The notes: generated by a model from the sequence alone, not told the origin. Positions 26,801 to 33,160 are shown, counted from the stretch's first letter. The stretch: DNA of 47,566 nucleotides from Branchiostoma floridae (GCF_000003815.2 NW_023365787.1:26192-73757); one strand, 5' to 3'. Numbers and translations: made by a program.

Positions 26801-29800
26801 CATATTGGTTGTGTTGAGTGTAGCAGGCAAGAACAAGCCCCTTGCTAAAATATACACATTGTGGCCAGGGGTATAGTCGCGCCTGCTACAGCTGTAAATC
26901 ATTGTCTGAGAAGGTTCCTACAGAACAGAATTGTCAGACAAAATTCTTGCACCAGAAACATACTTTATGCTGTGCTCTGAATAACATGTTGTCTGTTGTT
27001 TTATACAGGCGAGCAGTGAGGACATTGTCCTGATTGCGTGCATTGCCACTATGTCAGGCCTGGCTGTCCTTTTCATCGCTCTGATTGTGATCTGGAGGTG
27101 CAAGAAGTCAGCAGCAGGTCAGTAAGAATTTTCTATTAGTTACAGATATATGTTTCAAGCTTACATGATAATGCAAAACTAGAAATGATAATATGTTTAT
27201 GGCTCGTTACTTTGGCAGGTAGACAGGAACCATATTAGGCATCATACACAGTTTTGACTTAGGAAATGGACCAATTGCATAGCCCTTCCCACTTCTGTCG
27301 AAATGTAAATTTTGTATTATTTTCTTGAAATAAAAACATATTCAAATAGTTGATGGACATGCGGCCACTCTCTCATTCCTTCAACCAATGATTAACATGA
27401 TTCTTGTATTGGTTTAACCCATAATGCTGACTGATAGTCAGGATTGGTCTATTTCAAGCCCCATCACATAAGAAGGCCAATCATGTGTAGTGTTTGCTGA
27501 CTCAGTTTGGAGAGCATATAGGAAAAGAAAGGATACTGAGTAATATTAATGTTTTTGTTCAACTTTTCTCCATAAAAGGTGCAACATTCAGTGATGGATA
27601 AAGTGTAGGAAATGGAAATTGTTGGCAAGCCTGTCTTTATCTTCTTTTAAGTGTCATTTCTTCATTTCTCTCTGGTAGGAGGAAAGAGGAGGTGGAGCGA
27701 CTTCCGTCCCTCATCAGCCATCTTCCGCCCGAGCTCTGCTACCAGTGTCATCAAGGCAAGAATATCCCATATTCAACATTTTAAGAGTCAATAGGTTATA
27801 TACACAGGACGTTTTATGATGCTTATTGTAGTCACCAAAATGTCCAATACGAGGCTGACAAAAATGGTGGAATTTGAAGACTTTGACAAAAGGTTTCAAA
27901 CTGCAAGATTTTGAAAGTCAAAAAGCAGTTACTCAAGTTACAGAGTGTCACTTAGCTTGACAAAAATCGTGCTCTTAGTGGCCGGCCCTACAATTACTGC
28001 CGCCCTTTCCTCGGGGAGGGGGGCATTAACCCCAGCCAGCAAAAGATTGTGTAAACACAGGCTAAGTGCATGTCACTGATGAAAGATAGTGGATACTATC
28101 TGAAACGTCTGTCCATTTCCAAAATCATATCCAGTTGCTTGAGTAACTGCTTTTTCGGCAAACTCTCTACGTCCCAAGCCATTGCGGTTACGTTAACAAT
28201 ACATGTAACCATGTGTTATATTTTAGGTGAAGGAAGCTCACTTCAACCAGCCCCCAGTGGTCCTGCAGTCCTTCAACCCACTGAAGGACATTGAGGAGAA
28301 CATGGGCAGGAAGAACTCCGGCTTCTCATTGGATGAGACTCGTTTCGACAAGGACATCGAGTCCCGCCCCGTCTCCCGGGCAACCCCCTCCCCCACCCCT
28401 CGGCCGACCTCTCCCCCGGGATACGTGTATGAGGAGGAGGAGGATGGTGAGTATGGCGTGATTCTGGATCAAGAAGTCGTGAGTTTCGATCCTGGCTGTG
28501 TCTCGCACCCAACAGGCACCCTTCTGGAAAGAGTTGCAATTCTTAGGATGGGACGTTAAGCCTTCATCCTGTGTTCATTGTACTTCATGTAGAGTTAGGG
28601 GATCCTGAATTTCTGTGGGACTTTCCGTGGCACAATGAACCTGTATATACTGTAATATTACATCTGTCATCCCTGTCACGACCATTGGAAGATTAGGTCA
28701 ACTATTCATTGAGTTTCTTGGCCAGTTGCTAGATAGCTAAGCCTCCATAGCAGGCTCTCTATATGGCCTTTTTTGGCACTTTTGCTGGCCATTTCTTTTT
28801 GTACTGGGTCGCTGATTGCTGGCCTCTCTGATAGCCGGCCATTTTAGAGCCTGTATGGATTTGGCGGTACAAAGTAATATTAAAAAACGATTAGGGCGAT
28901 TAACAAGGAGGTGCGAATTCCCTGCCTGCCGTGGACGGCTAATAAAGTGCACGCATCTCCGCCGGACGCGGACAGTGCACTGTCACGCCCCGTGTGCACT
29001 GACCCGACAATTCTCTAACGGTTTCGGGGTCAAACTGCTTTTTAAAAACACATATGTGAAAACTTACCAGTTCGACGTTCTTTCGGTATGTCCGACGCCT
29101 TAGTTGGTAAACAAGCATGCTCTATGCAAATGACCAGATGGCGGTCGGGCGGCGCGTGTCGCCCGGGTTGTAAAATGCTTGCAGCCGACATGCGAATTGC
29201 CTCTCACGGAGTTGTGAATTATTCCTAACGTATGTGTTAATAGGGCAGATGAATGGCTAATCGTTTTTTAATATTACTTTGTACCGCCGAATCCATGAAG
29301 GCTCTAAAATGGCCAGCTATCAGAGAGGCCAGCAATCAGCGACCCAGTACAAAAAGAAATGGCCAGCAAAAGTGCCAAAAAAGGCCATAGAGAGCCTGCT
29401 ATGGAGGCTACTAGATAACATTTCTTTATCAACAACAACAACAACAACAATAGTTTATTGTCAGGCACAAGGTCCATAAAAACAGACAATTAGACAATAC
29501 ATTTAAAAGGAACAACAATCCTTATCGTATGCTTCAGTCTGTATCAATTTTTTACAGTAACTACAAACTTAAAGATAAACTATTCAGTATGTGATTTTAT
29601 GTCTTTCAGAGGGAAAACTCCTGGTCCATTTTCTCCCAGAAACATGTTGTATTGAAAGGAATTGATAATTATACCTTCATTTTCATCAAGAAATGAAGAA
29701 CTATGATTATGCAAAAGAGCTTTTAGTTGTATGACTGTATACTTTGTTCAAGACTCAACTTTGTCCCGTTCAGAAAACATTCCAATGCCGAAGAACATGA

Positions 29801-30835
29801 AGGTGAAGTTGCTGGACAAGACATATCGCCGCATCAAGCTGGGCCGCACCTGGATCGACATGAAGAAGACCCTGGACCAGGTATTTGACGAATTTTTGGC
29901 ATTGTGACGTGTTTTAGTTTTTCGAAAGGAATAATCATGATTCTTGTGTTCTTTTAATTCATCATGTCACATGTATATAACGTTACAGACTTTTGATTAT
30001 CAATAATGATTGTGACCGTAAAATTCAGCCCGCTAATGGTCCAGAAGGTTGCATTGAATGATAACTGGTGTTCCTGGCAAGATGTTGGGTCCTTGGGAAA
30101 GACATTCAACTTTTTTCACTATACACTCAAGGCTTAGTGTAAAACTGGGTACCTGGCTTTGGTTGGGGAGGTAAAAGGTAGTGAAAGGAGTATGCTGTAT
30201 AAATAAAACTTCTATGTAGTTCTAAATAATCTAAGTACAAGTACTAGTACTACATGAAGGTGTAATAAGAACATGCTATCTTACTACATGTAACTATGAA
30301 GTCTAAGGTATGCTACTACGTATGTACTGGATTGACTTCTTTTCGCTTCTTAACACAGTTGTATGTTGTAATGACAGAGGGAGCCTAAGATACATGGTTT
30401 ATCTATTGAAAAGAGTTTTAATACTCTTAATCTGTTCGACAGGAGGAACAGAACAGAAGTTGACAGAAACTCCTGTTCTGGTCACCTGATTTTTGTAAGA
30501 AACGTGTTGGTCGCCCAAGGCTAACTTTGAATAAACTTACTGAGTCAGAAACTGGCCTAGAGGGCCCGGGACTTCTCACTGCGATGAGAGACAGACCGTT
30601 CTGGAAATCAGACTTTACTTGCTGCACCTCAAAATAGAGGATGAATAATGATGATGATGATGTTCTACAGGCTCGTCAAGATCTGGTCACTGCGTTCCCA
30701 GGTCAGCTGGGTGGGAAAGACTTCAGGTTCATGACCGCCAACCTGACTCACGTGGTGACGGAGGTGGAGGGAGAGTTCCGCCTGAAGGACATCATCGCCA
30801 GGGACTGTGATGTCATCGCCCTCCACATGGTGTAA
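616..30835 (+). CDS. PKHD1L1: Fibrocystin-L (PKHD1L1)-like type I membrane protein, C-terminal half, 38 exons (5' end outside window)
   Basis: Exons: 616-819, 1955-2128, 2762-2897, 3576-3806, 4383-4481, 4935-5158, 5831-6018, 6887-7028, 7556-7774, 8138-8369, 9919-10084, 10831-11100, 11757-11893, 12455-12581, 13312-13456, 13916-14019, 14378-14548, 15013-15246, 16147-16298, 16905-17004, 17715-17911, 18845-19121, 19705-19867, 20444-20685, 21348-21523, 22091-22760, 23086-23306, 23902-24065, 24326-24426, 24627-24736, 25266-25408, 25745-26001, 26268-26440, 27009-27117, 27679-27755, 28227-28446, 29774-29880, 30671-30835. Phases agree at every junction if one missing base near 2809-2813 is allowed; this gives about 2341 residues. 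Domain order (G8, PbH1, G8, PbH1, one membrane helix) matches vertebrate fibrocystin-L, a very large surface protein known from hair-cell stereocilia and immune cells. TMEM2 and CEMIP share G8/PbH1 parts but have only one G8. The function in this animal is unknown. Introns are GT-AG except two GC-AG. Confidence 0.93.
1174..1684. mobile_element. TTAA-flanked MITE (piggyBac-like)
   Basis: Termini AGGGACATA and TATGTCCCT form an inverted repeat and are flanked by TTAA at 1170-1173 and 1685-1688. The 511-bp interior is CpG-rich compared with the surrounding intron and has no transposase frame. TTAA duplication is the piggyBac hallmark. Confidence 0.65.
2801..2815 (+). other. Single-base frameshift in exon 3
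   Basis: Before this point the reading frame gives ...FGEE; after it, the conserved GSDQFGG continues in a frame that needs one more base. The likely site is the run of three G at 2810-2812. The exon is 136 bp; 137 bp would restore phase with exon 4 (FYYMGQAFRLGRY). All 35 downstream exons remain open, so an assembly or sequencing error or a rare allele is more likely than a dead gene. Confidence 0.8.
2925..3271. mobile_element. MITE with CAGGGTTG termini (hAT-like)
   Basis: Ends CAGGGTTGGACAAGT and ACTTATTCAACCCTG are inverted, flanked by GATTG at 2920-2924 and 3272-3276. The interior repeats gggcaagtg/cttgccc blocks. CAGGG ends suit hAT elements, though a 5-bp duplication is short for that group. 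Confidence 0.6.
3576..7774 (+). CDS. PKHD1L1: Exons 4-9: first parallel beta-helix (PbH1) region
   Basis: Exons 3576-3806, 4383-4481, 4935-5158, 5831-6018, 6887-7028 and 7556-7774. They encode stacked short repeats typical of right-handed beta-helices: RGNAIHRSFNRAVVMHGTNN, NNIMGGAVFIEDGIETGN, HNHIAGGTHVGCWY, FENNTVHSNGWFGIWIFEDY, NEKAGIETKKS, NFDRAGTSAI, FDWEHE and WDVDGSFTGTG. The same motifs occur in the same order in vertebrate fibrocystin-L, and related motifs in TMEM2/CEMIP. Roughly residues 172-539 of the window product. The exon 8 donor is the gtatgt at 7029, which keeps phase and gives the conserved NKAAFDWEHE. This is an extracellular segment; no catalytic role can be read from the sequence alone. 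Confidence 0.9.
5241..5322. repeat. Imperfect 31-bp hairpin
   Basis: Arms 5241-5271 (gcatgacttttacatgcatg...) and 5292-5322 are near-perfect reverse complements around a 20-base loop, in the intron after exon 6. Confidence 0.6.
6307..6442. repeat. Perfect 34-bp inverted repeat with CCAAT motifs
   Basis: Arms 6307-6340 and 6409-6442 are exact reverse complements and contain ttctgattggtcagaatgaa. The 68-base loop contains short repeats of ggtgccggtgtcgat type. Further ttgattggtc and ctgattggtc copies lie just outside (6281 and 6499), suggesting a larger fold-back MITE of about 300 bp. Confidence 0.7.
8138..10084 (+). CDS. PKHD1L1: Exons 10-11: linker after the first beta-helix
   Basis: Exon 10 (8138-8369) includes RRFAFNNARPSALDARDAIF, KRMTHKKGWMVDLPVGESYN and ISYTGTFYEME. 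Exon 11 (9919-10084) includes EDEWIIMRHELNQAPDRFSI and DNNGDWYFDD. The order follows vertebrate fibrocystin-L, where equivalent stretches precede the second G8 domain. The 1.5-kb intron between them holds a large fold-back element (8455-9160). Confidence 0.88.
8455..9160. mobile_element. Fold-back element, about 706 bp, asymmetric arms
   Basis: Outer arms start gtatgtatgtgtgccacac and end in gtgtggcacgcttacatac. They share a long inverted block (caaaagtgcacagga, cagtcccaaggtgccatat). An inner block, cacctttctcacgcggcgg at 8543 and its complement near 8917-8935, is adjacent on the left but separated by about 150 bp on the right. No transposase frame. Target duplication not clear. Confidence 0.6.
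10831..14548 (+). CDS. PKHD1L1: Exons 12-17: complete second G8 domain
   Basis: Exons 10831-11100, 11757-11893, 12455-12581, 13312-13456, 13916-14019 and 14378-14548. The G8 core runs from the end of exon 12 (residue about 750) through exon 16: PWMVLGCTNLPRLGQLHIV, GRLVVGWPDEPYLGNVVFSL, VFGGLDLYGKPQTPSWTSL, NAGDNTITLADPVDWEAGQE. Exon 17 ends it with EVALLNRNIKIVG and SFGARVLVGSFSSAGQAYTG. Exon 12 also carries a basic stretch, PDRKRSALIPRDG, that could be a proprotein convertase site. Two G8 domains in one protein separate fibrocystins from TMEM2 and CEMIP. Confidence 0.9.
11560..11608. repeat. Tandem duplication of about 25 bp
   Basis: cttactttttggcacaaa occurs twice back to back (11560 and 11585) in the intron before exon 13. 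Confidence 0.6.
11915..12253. mobile_element. hAT MITE, 339 bp, with 8-bp target duplication
   Basis: Perfect 16-bp terminal inverted repeats CAGGGCTCTAGCCAGC, flanked by the direct repeat TATGCTAC at 11907-11914 and 12254-12261. CAGGG-type ends plus an exact 8-bp duplication are the hAT signature. Inside, ccgtcaattgacgg and ttgacggaaaaa subterminal repeats recur. It sits 21 bp downstream of exon 13. Confidence 0.85.
12783..12830. repeat. 17-bp perfect hairpin
   Basis: atggataaactaaactt (12783-12799) and its exact complement (12814-12830) around a 14-base loop, within the intron after exon 14. Confidence 0.65.
14620..14925 (-). mobile_element. 3' end of a non-LTR retrotransposon (reverse transcriptase C-terminus)
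   Basis: The minus-strand frame 14921-14697 reads RRLRWSGQCHAKRSNN, RGHGRIRKTWMECVRRDIN and DPLDRAAWKRGVKT. This is the usual RxRWxGH ... GRxRKTW ... DRxxWR ending of CR1/L2/RTE-type polyproteins. On its 3' side lies a (TAC)n tract (14622-14640), a typical short-repeat tail. 5'-truncated and dead. Confidence 0.75.
15013..21523 (+). CDS. PKHD1L1: Exons 18-25: second parallel beta-helix region
   Basis: Exons 15013-15246, 16147-16298, 16905-17004, 17715-17911, 18845-19121, 19705-19867, 20444-20685 and 21348-21523 (about residues 990-1503). Diagnostic stretches: ISNVEFDRTGQEGWTDRYDP, HHGFAPGIGVFGTNN, HSIWPGTYQDRYESAS, GNHIAGAERVGIHMDGEPC, YGVYFQSKDSAVLESNTLVD, DYRIPSTMLSDLSGNKI and DADTETRRLSPIGILSNGYI. 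Spacing and order follow vertebrate fibrocystin-L closely. Exon 22 is Gly/Ser-rich (GGFIGSSLGNFMSGDSG). The acceptor of exon 19 lies about 60 bp after a tRNA-like SINE head. Confidence 0.9.
16022..16110 (+). repeat. tRNA-derived SINE head
   Basis: tggcgtaatggtttagggc resembles a Pol III A box and gatttgaatcccgg a B box, spaced as in a tRNA. No paired acceptor stem, so not a functional tRNA. It lies about 40 bp before the exon 19 acceptor. Confidence 0.55.
18146..18560. repeat. Fold-back element with arms of about 120 bp
   Basis: gatacaattttaaac, ccgtacacaaaa, agcttttg, cagtcctct and cccaaagcctat in the left arm (18164-18260) recur in reverse complement, in mirrored order, between 18430 and 18545. 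No coding potential. Confidence 0.6.
19405..19660 (-). mobile_element. Probable 3' end of a non-LTR retrotransposon with (TGAT)n tail
   Basis: The minus frame 19655-19456 gives SGCDKTDNLGPKLCLEMPKK and related text, which I cannot assign. The stop is followed on the minus strand by gatgccagtgaatgattgattgattgatg, split here as a TGAT tetranucleotide tail (19410-19426), a common CR1-like 3' signature. Confidence 0.4.
22091..23306 (+). CDS. PKHD1L1: Exons 26-27: Cys-containing segment with furin-type cleavage site
   Basis: Exon 26 (22091-22760, the largest at 670 bp) starts DHGWCSGYTCSKRISTF, continues with the conserved RLDIYADGIYVEPKNA and FMDIEKQTLYFLLKGTT, then GKRRRRAAGGVTVELQIGDP. The KRRRR (22610-22624) fits a proprotein convertase site; vertebrate fibrocystins have a basic cleavage site in a comparable place. 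Exon 27 (23086-23306) holds ALSSILGVNVTSASINGP. The surroundings of the site (helix, strand, strand, helix) look SEA/ferredoxin-like, which is inference. The exon 26 donor is GC. Confidence 0.88.
22761..22766 (+). other. GC donor of a GC-AG intron (intron after exon 26)
   Basis: The junction reads TCAG then gcaagt. The only GT nearby (22765) breaks phase with exon 27 (GA GCA CTG TCA), while the GC site keeps it and gives QSGALSSILG. CAG/gcaagt is the classic strong GC donor context. Confidence 0.85.
23328..23400 (+). repeat. tRNA-derived SINE head
   Basis: gtgaccatgtggttagaatt (A box region) and aaaggtttaaatcccactcc (B box region) spaced as in a tRNA with D-arm-like GTGGTTAG. It begins 22 bp after exon 27; body sequence runs to roughly 23540. 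Confidence 0.5.
23902..25760 (+). CDS. PKHD1L1: Exons 28-31 and start of 32: two tandem beta-sandwich-like modules
   Basis: Exons 23902-24065, 24326-24426, 24627-24736, 25266-25408 and the start of 25745-26001. Module 1 contains LLKGTTSVPYVNGWANFTDL and then SGEDYTIHFTVSR. Module 2 contains GSLSGETSATFNPLTGYATF and then ISRYQLEFHVTND. Both follow the same plan: a strand, a Gly-Thr/Ser turn, WANF or YATF, then a YxIxFxV/YxLxFxV strand, which suggests an internal duplication. Each is preceded by a QP-containing strand (SQPLTVATKP; SQPETATVNQPF). The intron phase after the second-last strand is the same (2) in both, supporting duplication. Confidence 0.82.
25745..26440 (+). CDS. PKHD1L1: Exons 32-33: SEA-like membrane-proximal module
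   Basis: The segment from VEKAVQIKFDADFATVQEHE through NELNAKYSDVYISAVDASSG (exon 32) and SIIVDFTLTGPEEEVDAVLL (exon 33) has a strand-helix-strand-strand-helix pattern. The turn SSGSIIVDF resembles the G-S-V-V-V autoproteolysis motif of SEA domains, where cleavage falls between Gly and Ser. The intron interrupts the Gly codon (phase 1). Naming it SEA is my inference from this motif, the pattern and its position directly before the membrane helix. Confidence 0.6.
26570..26795 (-). repeat. tRNA-derived SINE, minus orientation
   Basis: Reading the minus strand: tagttcagtgcactgttag (A box), gtgagtttaattctgg (B box), then ggaaagggttgctg, ttaagccatggtcc, cattgtacttgttg and gtacaatgaacctgtaa. The body matches the copy at 28451-28655 in the same order. 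Confidence 0.7.
27009..27117 (+). CDS. PKHD1L1: Exon 34: transmembrane helix
   Basis: Encodes ASSEDIVLIACIATMSGLAV followed by LFIALIVIW and then the basic stop-transfer RCKK. About 25 uncharged residues followed by basic residues give type I topology, with all previous domains outside the cell. Phase 1 donor gtcagt at 27118. Confidence 0.93.
27679..30835 (+). CDS. PKHD1L1: Exons 35-38: long cytoplasmic tail with C-terminal compact domain
   Basis: Exons 27679-27755, 28227-28446, 29774-29880 and 30671-30835. Exons 35-36 are low-complexity: basic GGKRRWSDFRP, FRPSSATSV, a Pro/Ser/Thr stretch SRATPSPTPRPTSPPG and acidic EEEED. Exons 37-38 are better ordered: MKVKLLDKTYRRIKLGRTW, MKKTLDQARQDLVTAFPG, KDFRFMTANLTHVV, FRLKDIIARDCDVIALHMV, stop TAA at 30833-30835. 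The order strand, strand, helix, strand, strand resembles a beta-grasp fold (inference). The tail is about 196 residues; mammalian fibrocystin-L has only a very short one. The exon 38 acceptor follows a retroelement tail directly. A donor-like gtgtaa at 30830 could join 31260, replacing the final Val and still stopping at once. Confidence 0.85.
27756..27761 (+). other. GC donor of a GC-AG intron (intron after exon 35)
   Basis: Exon 35 ends ATCAAG followed by gcaaga. Joining to 28227 keeps phase 0 and gives SVIKVKEAHFNQ. No GT in the neighbourhood yields an open junction as good as this. Confidence 0.75.
28070..28115 (+). other. Hammerhead-like ribozyme core
   Basis: ctgatga (28076-28082), one extra a, a perfect 7-bp stem agatagt/actatct closed by a ggat loop, then gaaac (28102-28106) and gtc. 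CUGAUGA-stem-GAAAC is the hammerhead core layout. Stem I is not convincing and the extra A is a defect, so it is probably a degenerate copy of a retroelement-borne motif. Confidence 0.4.
28451..28655 (+). repeat. tRNA-derived SINE, 5'-truncated at the exon 36 donor
   Basis: gtcgtgagtttcgatcctgg gives the B box. Downstream are ctggaaagagttgcaattct, gggacgttaagcc, gttcattgtacttc and cacaatgaacctgtatatac, shared with 26570-26795. It begins within a few bases of the GT donor at 28447. Confidence 0.7.
28736..29410. mobile_element. Long-TIR fold-back transposon, 675 bp
   Basis: Near-perfect inverted repeats of about 160 bp (outer gcctccatagcaggctctct, inner gcggtacaaagtaatatt with a poly-A/T run) face each other across about 340 bp of GC-richer sequence. 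Flanked by CTAGATA at 28729-28735 and 29411-29417, a probable 7-bp target duplication. No transposase frame. Confidence 0.8.
29431..29452. repeat. (CAA)n microsatellite
   Basis: Seven consecutive caa units directly after the fold-back element. Confidence 0.9.
30424..30662 (+). mobile_element. 3' end of a non-LTR retrotransposon with (GAT)n tail
   Basis: The plus frame around 30495-30635 reads KKRVGRPRLTLNKLTESETG, LLTAMRDRPFWKSDFTC and a stop, the GRPRLTW...L...MRDRxxW ending of RTE/CR1-type polyproteins. It is followed by aataatgatgatgatgatg, a trinucleotide tail that stops 9 bases before exon 38. Confidence 0.7.
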
Positions 30836-30948
30836 GGTGGGTATCTGCGTTTTCATTGGTCTGGTAAAACCTGATTACCTCAGGGGACAACTGCTGAAAG
30901 AAACTCCTTTATAGGAAGTTTATTAGCTTACAACCATGTGATTTAATT

Positions 30949-30954
30949 AATAAA
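30949..30954 (+). promoter_or_regulatory. Proximal poly(A) signal AATAAA
   Basis: First AATAAA after the stop codon, about 115 bases downstream; would give a short 3' UTR. Confidence 0.4.
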
Positions 30955-32418
30955 GCATACTTTATCATTGCATATTTAGTTCTGTCATAACAATGTTTGA
31001 CAAGATGGCAGAGATTCTGAATCCCCTGGTACAAGTTCAGTTCAAGGCAACCAGTTTTTATGTTCTTCAGGATCATACATTTGTACTGTTTTTGAATTTT
31101 TATGAAGGTTAGGCATCAAGGAATTGATAATATTTTCGTAATCATATCTAAACAAATTTTTCTAGGAAATAAATAGAGAACAGAACAGTTAGATGTTTCC
31201 TAGTATATATGAATATAGACATAGCTAAATGTATATTGTTTGTGTTGTCTTCCTTGCAGACCTAATACCACATGGACCAAGGACGTTATATGCATGGACC
31301 AATCAAGACGAGCTTGTTCGATTGATGGATAGATTGATTGACAAGCTGTACTTCCATGTTTGCTGAGTGTTTGCTGTGTATTACATCATTGTGGAATGAT
31401 GTTTAATTTTGTGGTGTTACCAAGCACTCTCTTAGGTTGTTTCACTGACAAGAGAAACATAGATCCATAATCACACTTCACTGAAAGCAGAAACATAGTA
31501 CACTTGGAATCACTTGATTTTTTTAATCATACTTTTCATGCAAAACATCTGAAGTTCTGTGTGGCCTTTTTCTACCTCCTGTACTGTAAATACAAAGGGT
31601 TCTACAACATTAGCAGTAAGAATCCATGTCTGATGTAAAAGTCACATAAAAGACTTTTGAGCCAATGAACATTCTGATTGGCTACAGGATACACCAATGA
31701 AATTGCCGTTTTCCTTTCATCAGTATTTTGATTGGTTTGGCCTGCTTGACAGCCACACCACCATGCTGATGTTAGTTAAGCATGAATTTCCAACTTCTTC
31801 CAACCTTTCCCTTGAGTTGTGATATTTTTGTGTGTTTCAAACAAAAAAAATATTCTAGCAGTGACTTCTCACCATGAACTCTGTCATATACGCCAAATTT
31901 TATCCTTATTCTGTTTAAGCTACCAAGAAGACACTACTGGAAAATATTCAGACAAATATCATATGTATCACTTTAATTTATGATATGATTTTAACTGGTA
32001 CCTGTCAATTGGTCTTCAATACTAGCAACATTCATAAAACTGTGGCAACAACTGTTGTTTTATCATTTTTTTTAATCTTCATTTTTTTTATTAAGAAAAA
32101 CATTTTTAGTACATGTACATGGTGAGAAAGCACTTTGGTAGATGTTATGATTTTTGAAGATTATTCTAGTTTGAGATTTTTTATTATTGACAAATGTCAA
32201 CCCCATGACATGCATCAAAGCATAGGCAAGCACATTAGACCTGCTTGCATCCTATAGTGTGTTGACTACTATATATGTGGAAAAATCAAGTACAGTATAA
32301 AAGCGGAAAGTATACATCGACGATGTTGGTACATAACATTCACCAACACTTGTGTAAGAGAGAACACACTATATGGTCATCCACATTGGGTGCATGTTTG
32401 CTCTGTGTGTGCTGTGTG

Positions 32419-32424
32419 AATAAA
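32419..32424 (+). promoter_or_regulatory. Distal poly(A) signal AATAAA
   Basis: AATAAA in gtgtgaataaaatgaag, with T-rich sequence beginning about 20 bases on. It marks the likely long 3' end of the plus-strand gene. Confidence 0.5.
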
Positions 32425-32731
32425 ATGAAGAAAAAATCCAACAACTGCTTTTAGTCTTTTAATATTTCTGCGTTTATGACTAGGCTTTACAGACACGTCA
32501 GTAACATCATTTACATTGCTTCCTTAAAACCTTAGGGATATATGCATAGAGAGAAGCAGAATTGTTGAATGCCTTACAACACCAAGCATTCGTAGAATTC
32601 ATCTTTCGGAAGGGACGTAAAACGGGTACCGTACTCGAGGAGGCGCCTTGACTACGTAAATCAACCTATTGCCCAATATTGGGTACCTACTGGCTGCAAA
32701 TACGCCAGATATTATTATTATCATTACAGGT

Positions 32732-33160
32732 GTTAAGTGCTAAAACAAACAAATCCTAGTGCTGAACGCCTTAAAAGGACAAGCGCACATTAAGATGTAT
32801 GTTTTTAACTATTGCTAGAGCTGAACGCCATCCATGTAAATTACAAACTGTCCTAAGTGCTGACTACCTTAAAAGAAACAGACGAACATTTCTGTTTAAT
32901 TACCCCTAGTGCTTAACATTATTCAGTTTAAGGTGAACAGACTGTCCCAAGTGCCGACTGCCTTAAACGTACTGGCAAACACGTGTCCTTAACTGTCCTT
33001 AGTACTGAACGCCATCCAATGACAGGCGAACAGATTACCCCAAGTGCTGAACGCCTCAAAGCGAATGGTAGAGCAAACCTACACATGTTTGAACTATCTC
33101 TATTGCTAAGCATCATGAAGGTTGAATGAAGATAGGCCTGTCCTTGGTGCTGAATGCAAT
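32732..33160. repeat. Degenerate tandem repeat, period about 95 bp in two halves
   Basis: The motif aagtgctgaacgcc(tt/at) recurs with variation at 32735, 32758, 32817, 32854, 32908, 32949, 33001, 33041, 33101 and 33145. Intervals alternate long and short, so every second copy is 90-103 bp apart. No frame survives on either strand. It fills the space between the two convergent gene ends. Confidence 0.7.

Larger units (their letters stand above)
30836..32440 (+). other. Probable 3' UTR of the fibrocystin-L-like gene
   Basis: Follows the stop codon with no coding potential. It has poly(A) signals AATAAA at 30949-30954 and 32419-32424, the latter followed by a GT/T-rich stretch. A tccttgcag acceptor just before 31260 may mark a 3' UTR exon. 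Which end is used cannot be told from sequence. Confidence 0.5.

Noticed and set aside
28227-28559. Exon 36 read-through to 28559
   Set aside because: A good gtgagt donor at 28447 joins exon 37 in phase, and the extension is SINE sequence.
616-30835. Fibrocystin-L gene as a pseudogene
   Set aside because: Only one frame problem in 38 exons, at a G run; all other exons, junctions and motifs are intact.
32732-33160. CRISPR-like array
   Set aside because: The units are degenerate, the spacing alternates, and this is an animal genome.
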